In this document: piece by piece, positions 1 to 6,866 of the stretch
How the letters are laid out: each line of letters begins with the position of its first letter
Numbering within the stretch: the first letter of the stretch is position 1
Origin: Nitrososphaerales archaeon
Lineage (GTDB): Archaea; Thermoproteota; Nitrososphaeria; Nitrososphaerales; Gagatemarchaeaceae
Direction of reading: 5' to 3'
NCBI GenBank assembly: GCA_030039515.1
Contig: JASHVT010000171.1
Span: forward strand, 1 to 15,841
DNA length: 15,841 nucleotides
Made by a program: the position numbers and the translations under genes
The notes under the pieces: generated by a model
Databases searched by the model: none
Told to the model about the DNA's origin: nothing
The model's input: the letters and a program-made list of their open reading frames with translations, nothing else

Positions 1-129
1 TTCGAGTATCTCGCAGTCCACCCCTTGAACGACACTCCCCGGATCCGATCTGAGCGCACACTCGACGAATTCGCCGATTCTACTCTTCGTCCCATCGAGG
101 AACATGACCTCGTTCGACGGATGGTACGA
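1..129 (-). mobile_element. Intein 2 in MCM: N-terminal part only, Ser1-type (partial at left edge)
   Basis: After HEMMEQQ, where MCM proteins normally continue with a Thr/Ser-rich strand and AKAG, the frame reads SYHPSNEVMFLDG followed by SRIGEFVECAL. This does not look like MCM. It has the form of an intein block A: a nucleophilic Ser1, an HP pair, a Val-x-x-x-Asp-Gly beta turn, then a hydrophobic IGE(F/V)VE stretch. Only 43 residues are visible before the window ends, so the endonuclease, the C-terminal blocks and the +1 residue cannot be checked. The junction is placed by homology of the flanking MCM sequence and could be off by a residue. Confidence 0.82.
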
Positions 130-2475
130 CTGCTGCTCCATCATCTCATGAAGGGCAGTCCTGTCTTCTGCCTTCATCTTCTCGAACTCGTCGATACAAT
201 TGTGGACATAGACGAGCGAGGCCTCATAGTTGTGATACTTCCCGACGCTGAAGTCGTACACGTATCCATCGTATGGGACTTTCTCGACGGCGACGACCCT
301 ATCCCTGCCACGCTCGATGCTTCTTCTTCCCTTGTGCCGGATGACTATCTCTTCCGGCTCATTTCTGAGCTTTACGCTGAACGGCCCTATCCCCCGTGCG
401 AACCTCGTGATGTCCGCGCCGCTCATCTGAATCACGGGTATCGAGCTGCGTTTCCCGTAGATCCTCGCGTACACCCCGAGCCGCCTGAGAGCGTAGAGCA
501 GGACTTCCAGTTCGTGCTCCTTCTTTGTCGGATAGATGCGTAGGGATATGATGTTGCCCTTTGAGTGGTTAACGTCTCCGTCCGTGTCGAAGACGCCCGC
601 GAAGAAGGCCCACAATGGCTCGTTCCTGAGCATGAGCACATTGTCGACGGAAGGCCCGCGGAGCAACAGTTGCGCCTTCTTCACGAATGACCTTTCAGTG
701 GTATAGAGCTGCATCATCCTGGAGACTAGCGAGTACCTCCCGAGTTGCCTTACCCTGTCGCCTTTGTCGTATACAGTGAAGGTCCCTGGCATCCTCGCGT
801 TGATGGCGCGGACGACGTCCACGTTCACCTTGGACTGCGAGATCGTGATGCCCGACTGGGCGAGCCATCCGTCTCCATATGTGCAACCGATTGCATATGC
901 CTCGTTCTCTGAGATGTCAAGGCAGGCCGGTGGACCGAAGATTCTGACCGGTGCCTTTAGCTCGTCCCCTACTTTCACCTCGTCCGCGCGGACCCAGAGA
1001 CTTTTCACTTCGGTCGTCCTTCTCAGAAGGTGTTCCGGCGTGACCTTCAGTGACAGTCCGGAGCCGAAGGTCAGCCTGACGACCTCACCTGAGTATCGCT
1101 TCCTCATCAAAGCGTAGGCCGCCCCAGAAATGTCCGACCTGAGGTTGCTGTCATAGATGTTGACCGGGAAGAATGCCTTCTTCGCCTCCCTACCTGACCG
1201 CGTCTGATAGGTCGGGCCGTCGGTCCCCTCCCAGATCCTCCCTAGGCTCTCCAAGCTCCGGCCGGTGTAGACCTCGGTGTCCCCGGTCATGCAGGCGATC
1301 CCGAGGTCGGCCAAGACCACGACTCCTGCCTCCAGCATGAGCACGTTCTTCTCCCTGATCACGGCGGCCGACAGCCCGGCCGCGGTCGTCCCCCGGCCCG
1401 AGGCGTACAAGCCCCTCGTGGCCACCTGGGACGCGAACTTCAGCATCTCAGACTTCCCGGTTCCAGGGTCACCCACGAATAAAATGTTCAGGTCGCCCCT
1501 GAGCTTGGTCCCGTCAGGCAGTGCGGTGGCGCCTCCTCCCGCGAGCAGCAGCAGTATCGCCTCCTTCTCCGCGTCGTGTCCCAGTATTACCGGGGCGATT
1601 GACTGGACGAGCTTTGGGAACGCGTCCGGCCCCTTGGCGATGCTCTTGATCACCGCCTCGTCCTCCTTCGTGACCTGGATCTGCTCCTGCTCCTTCCCCT
1701 TCACCTCGATGTGGTTGCAGTCTATCTGCGACCTGAACAGCCTCATTCTGACTTGCCCGAGCGTGTAGTCCGGCACCGCCCTGACTATCCCGCTGAGGAC
1801 GACCCTGTCTCCGGGCCTCGCCATGTTGACTATGTCACCCTCCGCGTTGACGTCGAAGAACTGCGGGAGCTGGCCGGGCGGGAGCTCCTCGGGCAGCTCC
1901 TGGACCCTGAGGATCTGGAAGTCGATGAACCTGCTGTGCTTCTTGTCCAGCTCGAAGTTCCTCGTCTCGCCGCAGACCTCGCACTGCGCGGGGCGCTTCA
2001 GCATCATGTCGTTCTGCTCCTCCGACGTCGTGTGCCCGCTTGGACAGACCCATGCGGCGGAGGTCATCATCGGCCTGAGCTCCGAGGTCCTCACGACCAT
2101 CCCGGAGACCGCGAGCATCCTGTCGAGGTAGGAGGTGTCGACCTTCCTGAGCGGGACGAGGTCGGGGATGCCTCTTATCCTGACCACAAGCTCGCGCTTG
2201 ATCCTGTCGGCGTAGAGCGCGTTCTCGCTCCTGAGGGTCTCGAATGCCGCGACCTTGAAGGACGCCAGAGAGGTGTCGGGGTCGAGCAGGACCTTGCTCG
2301 CCACGTCGCTGTTGTACTTGAGAAGGTCGCCGAAGTCCACTGTGAGGGACTTGCCCTCGCTGGAGACGAGCTGCGAGATCTTCTCCCTGTACACAGGGTT
2401 CCCCGACCTGTCGGTCACGGTCTTGAGGAAGTCCTCGAGGATGTCGGAGAGCTTCCCGCTCGCGAGAGTGGCCAT
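1..2475 (-). CDS. mcm: Replicative helicase MCM, interrupted by two inteins (partial, continues past the left edge)
   Basis: This is the hexameric ATPase that unwinds DNA at archaeal replication forks. The frame is open from ATG 2475 to base 1, 825 codons. Residues 1-394 are MCM: an N-terminal domain with a likely zinc site (Cys144, His148, Cys165, Cys168), an OB-like region, and the AAA+ core with Walker A GDPGTGKS at 335-342. The Walker B region is split: LADLGIA is followed by a 365-residue intein, then CIDEFEKM resumes the helicase. Only 23 MCM residues follow, ending HEMMEQQ, before a second intein-like sequence begins. The rest of the AAA+ domain, with arginine finger and sensor 2, lies outside the window. 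The start overlaps the GINS stop by one base (TAATG), so translation is probably coupled and both subunits come from one promoter. The MCM identity is very secure; activity depends on splicing of both inteins. Confidence 0.96.
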   Translation of the reverse strand, partial: MATLASGKLSDILEDFLKTVTDRSGNPVYREKISQLVSSEGKSLTVDFGDLLKYNSDVASKVLLDPDTSLASFKVAAFETLRSENALYADRIKRELVVRIRGIPDLVPLRKVDTSYLDRMLAVSGMVVRTSELRPMMTSAAWVCPSGHTTSEEQNDMMLKRPAQCEVCGETRNFELDKKHSRFIDFQILRVQELPEELPPGQLPQFFDVNAEGDIVNMARPGDRVVLSGIVRAVPDYTLGQVRMRLFRSQIDCNHIEVKGKEQEQIQVTKEDEAVIKSIAKGPDAFPKLVQSIAPVILGHDAEKEAILLLLAGGGATALPDGTKLRGDLNILFVGDPGTGKSEMLKFASQVATRGLYASGRGTTAAGLSAAVIREKNVLMLEAGVVVLADLGIACMTGDTEVYTGRSLESLGRIWEGTDGPTYQTRSGREAKKAFFPVNIYDSNLRSDISGAAYALMRKRYSGEVVRLTFGSGLSLKVTPEHLLRRTTEVKSLWVRADEVKVGDELKAPVRIFGPPACLDISENEAYAIGCTYGDGWLAQSGITISQSKVNVDVVRAINARMPGTFTVYDKGDRVRQLGRYSLVSRMMQLYTTERSFVKKAQLLLRGPSVDNVLMLRNEPLWAFFAGVFDTDGDVNHSKGNIISLRIYPTKKEHELEVLLYALRRLGVYARIYGKRSSIPVIQMSGADITRFARGIGPFSVKLRNEPEEIVIRHKGRRSIERGRDRVVAVEKVPYDGYVYDFSVGKYHNYEASLVYVHNCIDEFEKMKAEDRTALHEMMEQQSYHPSNEVMFLDGTKSRIGEFVECALRSDPGSVVQGVDCEILE
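199..1293 (-). mobile_element. Intein 1 in MCM: full-length LAGLIDADG homing-endonuclease intein at the Walker B site
   Basis: A 365-residue in-frame protein insert separates LADLGIA from CIDEFEKM of MCM. It begins with Cys1 in CMTGDTEVY, a textbook block A. Block B has TPEH at 85-88. Two LAGLIDADG-type motifs follow: AYAIGCTYGDGW (about 133-143, acidic Asp141) and LWAFFAGVFDTDG (227-239, Asp236/Asp238). Block F is YVYDFSV with HNY (344-356), and block G ends VYVHN, giving the expected His364-Asn365 before a Cys +1 residue. All visible splicing residues are present, so self-splicing to GIA-CIDEF is expected, and the endonuclease looks intact. GC is lower than in the host gene: by hand, 28 of 60 in bases 181-240 and 34 of 60 in 841-900, against 43 of 60 in MCM bases 1861-1920. 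Walker B is a known intein-prone region of archaeal MCM proteins. Confidence 0.95.
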
Positions 2476-3038
2476 TACCTGCCGGCTCCCAGCAGCGCGT
2501 CCTTCCACTGCTTGGACATCGACTGCGATAGCGCGAAGAAGGCCGCCTCCTCGGGCGTTATCTTGTCGGAGAGCGCCGCGGATGGAGTGGACGAGCTCGA
2601 AAGAGAAAGGAGCTTGCTCAGCCTTATCCCCACGAGGTCGTAGCAGCCCGTCCTCAGTCTGTCTAGCTCCTCCCTCTTCGTCCGACCCGCCGCGACCTCC
2701 TCCTCGAGGATCGAAAGCCTCCGCCTCATCCTCATGTAGAACTCCCCTGGGAGCTGAGCCAGCTGGAGCGGCCCCATCATCTTCTCCTTGCTGAGGGCCC
2801 TGTACACCTCGGCGTCGAACGGCCCCTCCTGGGGCTCGGCTAGCCTGAGCAGCACGAGCTCCTCTCCGATCCACCTAGGCACCTCGACCACCTGGCCCTC
2901 CTGAAAGGTTGCGATGGTGTAGTCCCCGAGCTCGATGTTCTCCAGCGACGACCTCATCTTGACCTTCGTCATCGCGAGGAGGTAGTCCCTCTCCCTCTTC
3001 GAGATGATTTCAGCGGTCGAGCCGGACGTCTGGGACAA
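2475..3038 (-). CDS. GINS complex subunit (archaeal Gins15/Gins51 family)
   Basis: GINS binds MCM and a Cdc45/RecJ-like protein to form the active CMG helicase. The 187-residue product has a basic, helical N-terminal part (SKRERDYLLAMTKVKMRSSLENI), an acidic beta-rich patch around LGDYTIATFQEGQVVEVPRWI, and a long helical region containing LPGEFYMRMRRRLSILEEEV, as in the alpha-helical domain of this family. It sits immediately upstream of MCM with a one-base overlap, the arrangement expected for partners. The start chosen is TTG 3038: a TATA-like box at 3063-3070 lies 29 bases upstream, matching the leaderless spacing of other genes here. ATG 2972 is the alternative and would remove 22 residues. 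The frame stays open well upstream into the RFC gene, but that part is an antisense shadow. The family call is good; which GINS paralogue it is remains less certain. Confidence 0.8.
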   Translation of the reverse strand: MSQTSGSTAEIISKRERDYLLAMTKVKMRSSLENIELGDYTIATFQEGQVVEVPRWIGEELVLLRLAEPQEGPFDAEVYRALSKEKMMGPLQLAQLPGEFYMRMRRRLSILEEEVAAGRTKREELDRLRTGCYDLVGIRLSKLLSLSSSSTPSAALSDKITPEEAAFFALSQSMSKQWKDALLGAGR

Positions 3039-3062
3039 AACGCGCGGTTTGGGCCCGCATCG

Positions 3063-3070
3063 AATAATAA
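3063..3070 (-). promoter_or_regulatory. TATA-like box of the GINS-MCM operon
   Basis: On the minus strand the sequence reads CCTTATTATTCG in an otherwise GC-rich gap. Its centre is 29 bases upstream of TTG 3038, which suggests leaderless transcription of the operon. MCM has no box of its own. Confidence 0.5.
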
Positions 3071-3126
3071 GGTTTCCAGAAATTCGCGCCAGGCGGAGAG
3101 CGACTGTGTGCGGACGTTTGAAGGGG

Positions 3127-3133
3127 ATAAATA
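3127..3133 (+). promoter_or_regulatory. TATA-like box of the RFC-HisRS operon
   Basis: GGGGATAAATACG is an A/T block centred at 3130, with an expected transcript start near 3157. This leaves a leader of about 30 bases before TTG 3189, enough to contain the ribosome binding site at 3173-3180. Confidence 0.5.
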
Positions 3134-3172
3134 CGAAGTTCGACGCGGGCGGAACGGAGATCGCGCATGGAA

Positions 3173-3180
3173 GAGGAGGG
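3173..3180 (+). promoter_or_regulatory. Shine-Dalgarno site that selects the RFC start
   Basis: GAGGAGGG matches the archaeal anti-SD (CCUCC core) and ends eight bases before TTG 3189. ATG 3207 would be 26 bases away, too far. ATG 3167 is out of frame. Confidence 0.55.
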
Positions 3181-3188
3181 ACGCGGCG

Positions 3189-4154
3189 TTGTCGCTTGAG
3201 ACGCTGATGTGGGTAGAGAAGTACAGGCCAGCCAGGCTCGAGGACCTGGTGGACCAGACGGCGATCAAGGGCAGGCTGAAGCTCATGCTCGAGAAGAAGG
3301 ACCAGCTCCCGCATCTGCTCTTCGCGGGCCCGCCAGGCTCGGGGAAGACGACGACCGCCGTCATCCTCGCCCGTCAGATCCTCGGGGAGAACTGGACCGA
3401 GTACACCCTCGCGCTCAACGCCTCGGACGAAAGAGGGATCGACACCGTCCGCCAGCGCATAAAGACGTTCGCGAGGTTCGCTGACAGGAGGGCGGGCGTC
3501 CCTTTCAGGCTCGTCATCCTGGACGAGGCGGACGAGACCACAGCCGACGCCCAGACCGCCCTGAGGCGGATAATGGAGGAGAACTCCCGCCAGACCAGGT
3601 TCGTCCTGATCTGCAACTACTCCTCCGGGATAATCGAGCCGCTCCAGAGCAGGTGCGCCATCTTCAGGTTCCAGAGGCTCGACGAGGCCTCGGTGACCGG
3701 GCACCTGGAGGAGATAGCGAGGCAGGAGAATCTGAAGGCCTCAGGGGACGCGTTCGGCGCCATCTACGAAGCTACCCAGGGAGACCTCAGACAGGCGATC
3801 AACCTCATGCAGGCTGCGGCCGCTTCAGGGGAGCTCACCGGAGACTCCGTGAGGTCCGCTTCGGGAGCGTCGGTGAAGGCGAGGGTCGCGGAGATAGTCA
3901 GGCTCGCGCTCGACGGCGAGTTCGAAGCCTCCCGGACGAGGATGGTCGAGCTCACCAAGGTCTACGGCGTCCCCGAGCGCGACTTCCTGCGGTTCGCGAA
4001 CGAGGCCCTGGGCTCGATGAAGGTCGAGGACATGGGGACGGCGGTCTCGATACTCGCTGAGTACGACTTCCGCCTGGTGCAGGGCTCGCAGCCCGAGCTC
4101 CAGCTTACGGCCATGCTGGCGCAGCTCTCGGCTCTGAAGAAGAAGGGCGGCTAG
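3189..4154 (+). CDS. rfcS: Replication factor C small subunit (clamp loader)
   Basis: RFC uses ATP to load the PCNA sliding clamp at primer ends. The product of 321 residues is a typical small subunit: WVEKYRP near the N-terminus, Walker A GPPGSGKT at 47-54, Walker B LVILDEAD at 108-115, the SRC arginine-finger motif at 154-156, sensor 2-like GDLRQAINLMQ, and the helical collar domain at the C-terminus. No intein interrupts it, although RFC is a common intein host. The start is TTG 3189, because GAGGAGGG lies at ideal spacing; ATG 3207 would give WVEKYRP directly after Met and is the alternative. It diverges from GINS-MCM, so this locus groups helicase and clamp-loader genes. HisRS follows with a single base between the genes, so the two are probably cotranscribed. 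Confidence 0.96.
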   Translation: MSLETLMWVEKYRPARLEDLVDQTAIKGRLKLMLEKKDQLPHLLFAGPPGSGKTTTAVILARQILGENWTEYTLALNASDERGIDTVRQRIKTFARFADRRAGVPFRLVILDEADETTADAQTALRRIMEENSRQTRFVLICNYSSGIIEPLQSRCAIFRFQRLDEASVTGHLEEIARQENLKASGDAFGAIYEATQGDLRQAINLMQAAAASGELTGDSVRSASGASVKARVAEIVRLALDGEFEASRTRMVELTKVYGVPERDFLRFANEALGSMKVEDMGTAVSILAEYDFRLVQGSQPELQLTAMLAQLSALKKKGG

Positions 4155-4155
4155 C

Positions 4156-5436
4156 ACGGACCTCTCCCTGCCGCGGGGCATCAGAGACATAGAGCCTGAG
4201 GAGTACCTGCTCCAGGCGAAGGTCCAGCGCGCGTTCGAGGAGGTCGCGCGGCTCTTCAACTTCAAGATCATGGAGCCCGCTCCAATCGAGCACCTCTCGA
4301 CCCTGAGGGCCAAGAGCGGCTCAGACATAGACAAGGAGATCTACGCCTTCAAGGACAAGGGGGGGAGAGACGTGGGGCTCAGGTTCGACCTGACCGTCGG
4401 GATGACCAGGTACGCCTGCTCTAGGAGAGACCTCAGGCCGCCCGTGAAGCTGGCCGCCCTCTCCGGCGCCTGGAGGTACGACGAGCCGCAGCACGCGCGG
4501 TACAGGTGGTTCAAGCAGTGGGACATAGAGATATTCGGTCCGCCCAGCGTCGAGGCGGACGCGGAGGTGATCGAGGTCACCTACAGGCTCCTGAAGCGGC
4601 TCGACCTCGAGAACTTCGTCATACAGGTCGGCGACAGGGGGGCAGTCCAGAGGTTCGTCAACGAGGTCCTCGGCGTAAGGGAAGACGAGCGCTCGGCGGA
4701 GCTGCTGAGGGCGCTCGACAAGTCCCAGAAGAAGAGCTTCTCCGAGCTCAGCAAGGAGTACGCGGAGAAAGGATTCTCCCCCTCCGACGTGAAGAGGCTG
4801 TTCGACTTTGGGTCGATCTCGGGGGCTCCCGGCGACGTGCTCGGCAGGCTCGCAGAGCAGAAGGTCGAGGCGGAGGGCCTCGGCAAGCTGGCGGACGCGC
4901 TGAAGCAGCGCGGAGTCCGGTCGGTCGCTTTCAACATGAGCATCGTGCGGGGCATCGACTACTACACTGGCGTGGTCTTCGAGGTCCAAGACTCGGACCG
5001 CCCTGACCTGGGGTCGCTCGCGGGCGGAGGGAGGTACGACCTCCTCCCGGGGATCTTCGGGAGGCCCGACCTCTCTGCGACGGGGGCCGCGGGAGGGATG
5101 GAGAGGATGGTGATGTCGATGGCAGGGAAGGCCGCAGCGGCCCCCAGGCTCGCGTACGTGGCGGTGGCGGGGAGCGGGGCCGAGGGGTGGGCGCACGAGG
5201 TCCTCTCCCGGCTGCGCGACGCGGGCGTGGCGTGCGAGTCGCCGCTCCAGCAGCGGGCTCTCTCAAAGCAGCTGGAGGACGCGCACAAGGCGGGAGCTTC
5301 ATGGACCGTCATCGTGGGCGACAGCGAGGCCGCATCGAGGTCGGTCACCCTGAAGGAAATGGACGGAGGAGGAGAGGAGCGCCTCGCCCTCGATGAAGCC
5401 GTGCGGCGCCTCGCGGAGCTCGGCGCCCTTGCATAA
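4156..5436 (+). CDS. hisS: Histidyl-tRNA synthetase, with apparent non-canonical start
   Basis: This enzyme charges tRNA-His. It is a class II synthetase of about 426 residues, the usual length. Visible are the N-terminal PRGIRDIEPEE segment, the loop RFDLTVGMTRY (about 76-86), motif 2 RYDEPQHARYRWFKQWDIE (from about 107), the histidine-specific RGIDYYTG (265-272), GGGRYDLL, motif 3 GAAGGMERM, and a C-terminal anticodon-binding domain. The frame opens after a stop at 4135-4137, and there is no ATG, GTG or TTG before ATG 4270. Starting at 4270 would delete the conserved first 38 residues. ACG 4156, one base after the RFC stop and encoding (M)DLSLPRGIRD, is the most natural start by family resemblance; CTG 4168 is an alternative. 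Function is secure, the start is not. A +1 shift from the end of RFC or a base error could also explain it. Confidence 0.93.
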   Translation, partial: TDLSLPRGIRDIEPEEYLLQAKVQRAFEEVARLFNFKIMEPAPIEHLSTLRAKSGSDIDKEIYAFKDKGGRDVGLRFDLTVGMTRYACSRRDLRPPVKLAALSGAWRYDEPQHARYRWFKQWDIEIFGPPSVEADAEVIEVTYRLLKRLDLENFVIQVGDRGAVQRFVNEVLGVREDERSAELLRALDKSQKKSFSELSKEYAEKGFSPSDVKRLFDFGSISGAPGDVLGRLAEQKVEAEGLGKLADALKQRGVRSVAFNMSIVRGIDYYTGVVFEVQDSDRPDLGSLAGGGRYDLLPGIFGRPDLSATGAAGGMERMVMSMAGKAAAAPRLAYVAVAGSGAEGWAHEVLSRLRDAGVACESPLQQRALSKQLEDAHKAGASWTVIVGDSEAASRSVTLKEMDGGGEERLALDEAVRRLAELGALA

Positions 5437-5438
5437 AC

Positions 5439-5443
5439 TTTAA
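5439..5443 (+). promoter_or_regulatory. TATA-like box of the RAM-domain gene
   Basis: AACTTTAACC directly follows the HisRS stop. The core centre at 5441 is 29 bases from ATG 5470 but only 20 from ATG 5461, so it favours the later start. Confidence 0.45.
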
Positions 5444-5469
5444 CCAAGGCCGGCTGTTCCATGCCTACG

Positions 5470-5718
5470 ATGGAGAAAGCCATAGTCCTGGTGAACCTTA
5501 CACCCGGCTCCGAGGAGCAGACGATGTCGGCCCTGAAGGCGACCGCCGGGGTGAGCTCGGTCTACCAGCTCTACGGCCTCTACGACCTCCTCGTCGTCGT
5601 CGAGGGATCCGACGACCAGTCGGTCAAGTCTGTGATAGCCGACAACCTGAGGTCGAAGTCCGGCGTCGTCTCGACGATAACCATGAAAGTAATCTCCGCT
5701 CCAGCTCCGAACGTTTAA
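5470..5718 (+). CDS. Stand-alone Lrp/AsnC-type ligand-binding (RAM) domain protein
   Basis: The product is about 82 residues and consists only of the alpha-beta ligand-sensing domain of Lrp/AsnC regulators, with no helix-turn-helix. Visible hallmarks are KAIVLVNLTPG (first strand), a helix, GVSSVYQLYGLYDLLVVVEG (second and third strands with the conserved G-x-Y-D), and a last helix followed by VVSTITMKVI. In other archaea such proteins form rings that bind amino acids and can modulate full-length Lrp partners. It sits just upstream of threonine-degradation genes, so sensing an amino acid in that pathway is a reasonable guess. ATG 5461 is an in-frame alternative start, but the TATA spacing favours 5470. 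The next gene has its own promoter 27 bases after this stop region begins. Confidence 0.85.
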   Translation: MEKAIVLVNLTPGSEEQTMSALKATAGVSSVYQLYGLYDLLVVVEGSDDQSVKSVIADNLRSKSGVVSTITMKVISAPAPNV

Positions 5719-5719
5719 A
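5714..5719 (+). promoter_or_regulatory. TATA-like box of the threonine dehydrogenase gene
   Basis: ACGTTTAAACACG overlaps the stop codon of the RAM-domain gene. Its centre is about 29 bases upstream of GTG 5745, again consistent with a leaderless transcript. Confidence 0.5.
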
Positions 5720-5744
5720 CACGGAACGGCTCAGCCACGCCGAC

Positions 5745-6698
5745 GTGGCCTCAAGGATTCTGGTGACAGGGTCCGCAGGGCAGATAGGCGCGGAGCTCGT
5801 CCCCTACCTGCGCCAGCGCTTCGGGAACGACAGGGTCGTCGCGGCAATCCACAAGGCCGCGGGAGCCGCCCTGCTCCGGGCGGGGCCCGTCGAGGTCGTC
5901 GACGTCTCCAGCGCGGAGGCGCTGGCCAAGCTCGTGAAGGAGTACGCGGTCGACACGATCTACCACCTTGCCGCGCTCCTCTCCGCCACGGGCGAGAACA
6001 ACCCGCAGCTCGCCTGGCAGGTCAACATGGACGGGCTGAGGAACGTGCTCGAGGTGGCCAGGACGAACGGCGTCCCGAAGGTGTTCTGGCCCAGCTCGAT
6101 AGGGGTCTTCGGCCCCGACGCGCCGAAGGAGATGGCGCCCCAGAACGCGGCGCTCAATCCCACGACGATGTACGGGGTCACCAAGGTAGCGGGCGAGCTC
6201 CTGTGCAACTACTACTTCCTGAAGTACGGCCTCGACGTGAGGTGCCTGAGATACCCGGGCCTCATAAGCAGCGAGGCGCCCCCGGGCGGCGGGACCACTG
6301 ACTATGCCGTCGAGATATTCTACGAGGCGCTGAGGACCGGGTCCTACAGCTGCTTCCTCAGGGAGGACACCGTCCTCCCGATGATGTACATGCCGGACGC
6401 GCTGAGGGCGACCGTCATGCTGATGGAGGCCCCCAGGACAGAGGTCAGGCTCCACTCAGGCTACAACCTCTCAGCCATCAGCTTCTCCGCAGGAGAGATA
6501 GCCGGCGAGATCAGGAGCCGCATCCCGAGCTTCAAGGTCACGTACAAGCCCGACTCGCGGCAGAGGATCGCAGACTCGTGGCCGCAGTCGATCGACGACT
6601 CGGTCGCAAGGCGCGACTGGGGGTGGAGGCACGAGTACGACCTCTCCAAGATGACCTCCGACATGCTGTCCAAGCTCGACAAGCGCATGAACGGCTAG
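5745..6698 (+). CDS. L-threonine 3-dehydrogenase, short-chain/epimerase-type (NAD-dependent)
   Basis: The protein is predicted to oxidise L-threonine to 2-amino-3-ketobutyrate with NAD+. It has 317 residues of the extended short-chain dehydrogenase fold: the NAD-binding GSAGQIGAEL near 9-18, YHLAALLSATGENNP at 73-87, SSIGVFGP at 117-124, and the catalytic Tyr143-x-x-x-Lys147 (YGVTK). The sequence RYPGLISSEAPPGGGTTDY and the length fit the epimerase-like threonine dehydrogenases known from Thermoplasma and some bacteria, rather than the zinc alcohol-dehydrogenase type. The next gene encodes the CoA ligase that consumes its product, which strongly supports threonine over a sugar-nucleotide substrate. 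GTG 5745 is the start, set by the upstream TATA box. A general NAD-dependent epimerase is the fallback call. Confidence 0.88.
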   Translation: MASRILVTGSAGQIGAELVPYLRQRFGNDRVVAAIHKAAGAALLRAGPVEVVDVSSAEALAKLVKEYAVDTIYHLAALLSATGENNPQLAWQVNMDGLRNVLEVARTNGVPKVFWPSSIGVFGPDAPKEMAPQNAALNPTTMYGVTKVAGELLCNYYFLKYGLDVRCLRYPGLISSEAPPGGGTTDYAVEIFYEALRTGSYSCFLREDTVLPMMYMPDALRATVMLMEAPRTEVRLHSGYNLSAISFSAGEIAGEIRSRIPSFKVTYKPDSRQRIADSWPQSIDDSVARRDWGWRHEYDLSKMTSDMLSKLDKRMNG

Positions 6699-6837
6699 CC
6701 GGGCCCCGACCGCATCCACCCGACGCACGGACCGGGCCTCCAGGCAGCCGGTCCCGGACAAGGGCGGACGCACGCGACGCGACTGCATGGAACCGGCGCC
6801 GCCTAGGGAAGGACGGGGAGCGGTCAGGCGAAAAGCG

Positions 6838-6842
6838 TTTAA
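6838..6842 (+). promoter_or_regulatory. TATA-like box of the KBL gene
   Basis: AAAAGCGTTTAACG is the only A/T-rich block in the GC-rich gap 6699-6866. Its core centre is 27 bases before ATG 6867, so the transcript is probably leaderless. No other structure or gene was recognised in this gap. Confidence 0.5.
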
Positions 6843-6866
6843 CGTGTCTCGAGGCCGCGCCCCGCC

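Noticed and set aside
764..2794. Long plus-strand open frames opposite MCM (e.g. 1277-1768, 1711-2643, 2255-2794)
   Set aside because: They are antisense to a clear MCM-intein reading frame. Their proteins show low-complexity, Ser/Pro/Arg- or Glu/Val-rich composition typical of shadow frames in GC-rich DNA.
3039..3704. Upstream extension of the GINS frame across the RFC gene on the minus strand
   Set aside because: It runs antisense through the RFC Walker motifs and past the TATA-like boxes; only the part from about 3038 down resembles GINS.
4321..5302. Minus-strand frames opposite HisRS (291 and 123 residues)
   Set aside because: No domain was recognisable, composition is Arg/Pro/Gly-rich, and all HisRS motifs lie on the plus strand.
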